Part shown: positions 49,872-52,937 of the stretch, in pieces
How the letters are laid out: each line of letters opens with the position of its first letter
How positions within the stretch are numbered: position 1 is the stretch's first letter
From: CAVQGF01 sp045807945
GTDB lineage: Bacteria > Acidobacteriota > Terriglobia > Terriglobales > Acidobacteriaceae
Direction: 5' to 3'
Length of the DNA stretch: 52,937 bases
NCBI GenBank assembly: GCA_045807945.1
Contig: JBJMGI010000067.1
Span: forward strand, 1-52,937
The notes under the pieces: generated by a model
What the model saw: only the letters and a program-made list of their open reading frames with translations
Told to the model about the DNA's origin: nothing
The model's database searches: none
Made by a program: the position numbers and the translations under genes

Positions 49872-52552
49872 CCTCCACAAACTCCCTGCAGCTTCAGCTT
49901 AAGAAAACACTCTCCTCGCGAGGCACGGGGACGTTTCTGCTTGATGTTGCGTTCGAAGTCGGTCCTGGCATCACCATCCTGTTCGGTCCCTCCGGCTCCG
50001 GCAAGACGACGATCCTGCAGTGCATCACAGGCTTGCTGAAGCCAGACGTAGGCCACATCAGCGTTGGCGAAAACGTTCTGTTCGACACTGCCTCGCGCGT
50101 TGACGTCGCGGTTTCGAAGCGGCACACCGGATACGTCTTCCAGAATCTCGCGCTCTTTCCGCACCTCACGGTGGAAGAAAACATTCACTACGGGCTCAAG
50201 GGCCTCAGCCGCGCAGAAATGAACGAGCGCACCCAGGTGGTGCTCGAATCCTTTCGCGTACCGCACCTTCTTCATCGCCGCCCCGACGAGATCTCCGGGG
50301 GAGAGCGGCAACGCGTCGCGCTTGCTCGTTCATTGGTCATGCAACCGCGCGTGCTTTTGCTCGACGAGCCGCTTTCCGCGCTTGACGGCGTCACGAAATC
50401 CAAGATCATGGACGACCTGCGCGCTTGGAATGACGCCCGCAAGATCCCCATCGTCTACGTCACCCACGGCCGGCGCGAGGTTTTTTCTTTGGGTGAGCGC
50501 GTGGTCGCGCTCGAGCGCGGCAAAGTCATCGCCCAGGGAACTCCGCAGGACGTGCTTGCAGCGCCGCGTCACGAAATGCTGGCGCAGCTCGCCGGCTTTG
50601 AGAACATCTTCGACTCGACTGTGGTCGCGCACTACGAATCGCATGGGACGATGGCGTGCCGACTCGAGCGCCGTATCACCACCGAGCAGCACGACGGCCC
50701 GTCACCGGAGTCCGGTGATGCCCGCGAAACAGCAGCCGTTCCGGTCAGTAAGGCTTTGGAACTCGAAGTTCCGCTGGCGCGCATCGAGCCGGGCGCGAGC
50801 GTTCGCATCGCCATTCGCGCCGGGGACATCCTGCTGTCCACCCAAGCCCCGCAAGCGCTCAGCGCTCGTAACGTTTTCATCGGAAAGCTAAGTTCGGTCG
50901 CGCGGCTCGGAGTGATGGTCGTCGCTGAAGTGGACTGCGGAGTCCCCATCACCGTCGATCTCACGCCGAGTGCGGTCGAATCGCTCGGCTTAAAAGTAGG
51001 GCAGGAGGTCTGGCTGATCATCAAGACTTACTCCTGCCATCTATTGCGCCGCCGTTCGGACGATTTTTCCGAAACTCCGAAGATGCCGCCCAGCGGGACC
51101 GGCGCTACGTCTTCCAAAAGTGGCAGCTTCCCGCGGCTTAAAGTTCTCTACCTCATCGCTGTTACGGCGCTCGCATTCGCCGCTCCGGCCTGGCACGTGA
51201 CCGCGCCGCATAGCTGGTACATCGTCCCCGGACTGCTAGGCCTGCAGTTCTTGTTTCTCTTGGCGGCAAATGTTGAGCCGGTGGAGATCTTCCACTCGGC
51301 AACGCGGCTGAAATGGCTTTTCATTTTCCTGCTCGCAACTTATCTGCTGTTGCCGAGCGATTCGCAGGCGACCGACGCTATCTTCCTTTGGAAGCCGGTT
51401 GCAAATCTCCGGACGATTTCGCTCAACATCACCGGAGCGAAGACCGCCGTGCTGATGTGCCTGCAGATCATGACTGTGATCCTGGTGTCCGCAGTCGTGC
51501 GTTTGACAGGCAGCGGCACCGATTTAGTAGATGGTCTCCGCGGCTTTGGATTCCCCAAACTGTTCGTTTATTCCATCGATTACACGCTCGCGCTTCTCGG
51601 CGGCTTGCGGAAAAAGGGAACAGGCGATGGACGCGGTCGCGGCAGAATGCGTTCCGATTTGGGTGATGCCCCGCGTGGCCTCGCCCGCATCCGGCAGCAA
51701 GCGGGCGAAGCATTGGCTGCCATCAAGCGGATGCTTTCCGGCGACGTCACCGTCTTCACGCAATCGATTCAGCAGAACATGGAGCGTGCGCAATCGCACG
51801 TGGTCGAACAATCGGCGGGGAAGCTTGATTCAAAGGTCGCGCACGATGTCGCCGCGATCACCGGCATCTCCCTCGTAATGATGTCGCTGAAGATGCTGCG
51901 CATCCTTCCCGGCATCCCATTTTTCAGCGGATACAAAACGCTGCTTCTTTATCCTCTTTATATCCTCGCCGCCGACCTCACTTATTCGCGCTGGGGCGGC
52001 ACGGTGTGCGGCACCATCATGGGCGTGCTCGGATTCATGCAGGGTGATGGTCGCTACGGCGCGATGGAGATACTGAAGCACACCGCTCCCGGATTTGTCG
52101 TTGATCTCGGCTGGCCCGTGCTGCGCCGGCTGATTCGGCGCGAGTCTGCAACCGGCGTACGCAAGCTTGTCCCCATCGCGATTCTGTGTGCTTTCGGACT
52201 GGTGCTCGCGGTCGCACGCACCTCCACCGAATTCGTCACCGTTCTTTTGATCCGCTCGCGCGACGCTGTCCTGTTATTCCCGGCAGCTAAACTCATTCCG
52301 AACGTGATTGCCGGAACACTTAGCGGCTTCATTACTTATTTCGTGTTGCTCGCCTTCCGCGGAGCTGAAGCTTCAGACAAATCACTTGCGCGAGAGCCGG
52401 CTGCAGTTCCGGTGAACGAGGCCGTCGCTCCTCACCTCGGCATCGCTGTAGCTGTTCCATCGAGTGAGTCCGGAATGCGCAGCGGTTCCGGCCGCGGTGG
52501 TGGTGGAGGTGGCGGACGGGGCCAGGGTGGTGGCGGAGGCAGAGCCCGCTAG
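49868..52552 (+). CDS. modC: ModC ATPase fused to an ECF-like polytopic membrane domain
   Basis: An 894-aa fusion. Residues 1-230 are a ModC ATPase: Walker A GPSGSGKT at 40-47, signature ISGGE near 142, Walker B VLLLDEP with Asp166/Glu167, H-loop THG. Residues about 313-396 are the molybdate-binding TOBE domain. Normal ModC ends there (about 350 aa); this frame runs on through a linker (397-423) into membrane segments. About 424-580 reads like an ECF T component (SAVVRLTGSGTDLVDGLRGF then GFPKLF). A charged linker (about 580-665) follows, then about 665-855 with further membrane segments resembling an ECF S component (PGIPFFSGYKTLLLYPLYIL, WGGTVCGTIMGVLGF). It ends in a Gly/Arg tail. I start it at the ATG overlapping the modB stop. 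The ModC role is firm; the ECF likeness is by eye only. Confidence 0.9.
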   Translation: MTSTNSLQLQLKKTLSSRGTGTFLLDVAFEVGPGITILFGPSGSGKTTILQCITGLLKPDVGHISVGENVLFDTASRVDVAVSKRHTGYVFQNLALFPHLTVEENIHYGLKGLSRAEMNERTQVVLESFRVPHLLHRRPDEISGGERQRVALARSLVMQPRVLLLDEPLSALDGVTKSKIMDDLRAWNDARKIPIVYVTHGRREVFSLGERVVALERGKVIAQGTPQDVLAAPRHEMLAQLAGFENIFDSTVVAHYESHGTMACRLERRITTEQHDGPSPESGDARETAAVPVSKALELEVPLARIEPGASVRIAIRAGDILLSTQAPQALSARNVFIGKLSSVARLGVMVVAEVDCGVPITVDLTPSAVESLGLKVGQEVWLIIKTYSCHLLRRRSDDFSETPKMPPSGTGATSSKSGSFPRLKVLYLIAVTALAFAAPAWHVTAPHSWYIVPGLLGLQFLFLLAANVEPVEIFHSATRLKWLFIFLLATYLLLPSDSQATDAIFLWKPVANLRTISLNITGAKTAVLMCLQIMTVILVSAVVRLTGSGTDLVDGLRGFGFPKLFVYSIDYTLALLGGLRKKGTGDGRGRGRMRSDLGDAPRGLARIRQQAGEALAAIKRMLSGDVTVFTQSIQQNMERAQSHVVEQSAGKLDSKVAHDVAAITGISLVMMSLKMLRILPGIPFFSGYKTLLLYPLYILAADLTYSRWGGTVCGTIMGVLGFMQGDGRYGAMEILKHTAPGFVVDLGWPVLRRLIRRESATGVRKLVPIAILCAFGLVLAVARTSTEFVTVLLIRSRDAVLLFPAAKLIPNVIAGTLSGFITYFVLLAFRGAEASDKSLAREPAAVPVNEAVAPHLGIAVAVPSSESGMRSGSGRGGGGGGGRGQGGGGGRAR

Positions 52553-52761
52553 TCTGGGCGAAAATCATAGTAATGATACGGAACTGGGAGTTGCGCAACG
52601 CCAGCTTGCGCCAATTTTCGTTGACACCCGGCAGCAACTCGCCTAAAGTTCTTCTCACCCCAGACATTCCCGCCGTCGCACAAATTCACGTCGGAAAGTG
52701 ATTCACCGCGAGTCCCGTCTGAAGGTGTGTCCGGCAACAGCGTAGTCCCGGAGGGTCGTTC

Positions 52762-52937
52762 ATGGCTTCACCCGCAGTCAGCCGTCCTAAAAGGGCCCAT
52801 ATTCCCAGCAAGTTGATGCGAGAGTCCCTGCTGAATAAGCAGGTGATGGCTTCCACTGATTCCGATACCGAGGTCTGCATCCTTCCTGACGTAAACATTC
52901 TCGTGCTTGGCGGGCAGAGCATCCTTGACCGCGGCAA
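52762..52937 (+). CDS. Molybdenum storage protein subunit (MosA/MosB-like), 5' part
   Basis: The first 58 codons of a gene cut by the window edge. GGAGGG stands six bases before the ATG. Residues 16-58 (SKLMRESLLNKQV, then ILPDVNILVLGGQSILDRG) match by memory the start of Azotobacter MosB (ILPDATVIKIGGQSVIDRG), an amino-acid-kinase-fold protein related to UMP kinase that stores molybdate as clusters with ATP. Its place after modABC supports this over a true UMP kinase. It could be MosA or MosB; the rest of the gene is needed to say. Confidence 0.75.
   Translation, partial: MASPAVSRPKRAHIPSKLMRESLLNKQVMASTDSDTEVCILPDVNILVLGGQSILDRG

Noticed and set aside
52573..52701. A 42-codon plus-strand frame (MIRNWELRNASLRQF...) between modC and the storage-protein gene
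   Set aside because: No Shine-Dalgarno sequence and no recognisable family; a gene here is possible but not supported beyond an open frame.

Overview
This is about 53 kb of chromosome from a GC-rich, diderm, soil-type bacterium, most probably an Acidobacteriota (Koribacter/Terriglobia-like). That assignment is an inference from gene style: TolB/PD40 propellers, Gly-rich TolC proteins, large all-beta secreted proteins with TTG/GTG starts, and split B12 mutases. No marker gene in the window proves it. I see no phage, complete insertion sequence, CRISPR array or rRNA. There is one tRNA, tRNA-Lys(TTT).

Layout. 1-6650 (minus strand): a coenzyme-B12 acyl-CoA mutase in two pieces (large subunit 4856-6649, B12-binding subunit 656-1075), with a LytTR regulator, two PD40/TolB propeller proteins, an AlkA-type glycosylase, a 75-aa protein and a crotonase-fold protein. 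The mutase carries the Phe/Gln pair of isobutyryl-CoA mutase rather than the Tyr/Arg pair of methylmalonyl-CoA mutase. 6772-8256: a small secreted protein and a family-2 glycosyltransferase. 8388-14566 (minus): an ABC-2 drug-efflux set (TetR, HlyD adaptor, ATPase, permease, TolC) with tandem palindromic operators ahead of the TetR gene. 14652-22804: housekeeping and small genes (truA, aldehyde dehydrogenase, zinc-ribbon and PspC membrane proteins, TPR proteins, alpha/beta hydrolase, aroA). 22968-28813: a beta-barrel protein with a Thr-rich linker, a Ycf48-like propeller and an unrecognised 1254-aa secreted protein. 29115-36384: tRNA-Lys, the MsrP/MsrQ periplasmic methionine sulfoxide repair pair, and a MacA/MacB-type efflux operon whose MacB is split into ATPase and permease, with TolC between them. 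36543-46064: a double beta-barrel protein and a 2470-aa secreted protein made of Ig-like repeats and a 14-blade propeller region.

The most interesting part is 46222-52937, a molybdenum island. It runs in order: an HTH-TOBE regulator behind a palindrome that overlaps its own -35 box, a Porin_5-type outer-membrane porin, modA, an intrinsic terminator, modB, an 894-aa ModC, and the start of a molybdenum-storage-protein (MosA/MosB-like) gene cut by the window edge. The ModC is not ordinary. After its ATPase and molybdate-binding TOBE domains the same reading frame continues for about 470 residues into a polytopic membrane region that reads like an ECF-transporter T component followed by an S-component-like segment. 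Together these genes could form one route for molybdate: outer-membrane entry, periplasmic capture, ABC import with an unusual fused membrane module, cytoplasmic storage and TOBE-mediated control. The gene order and fusion are seen directly; the shared function is inferred.
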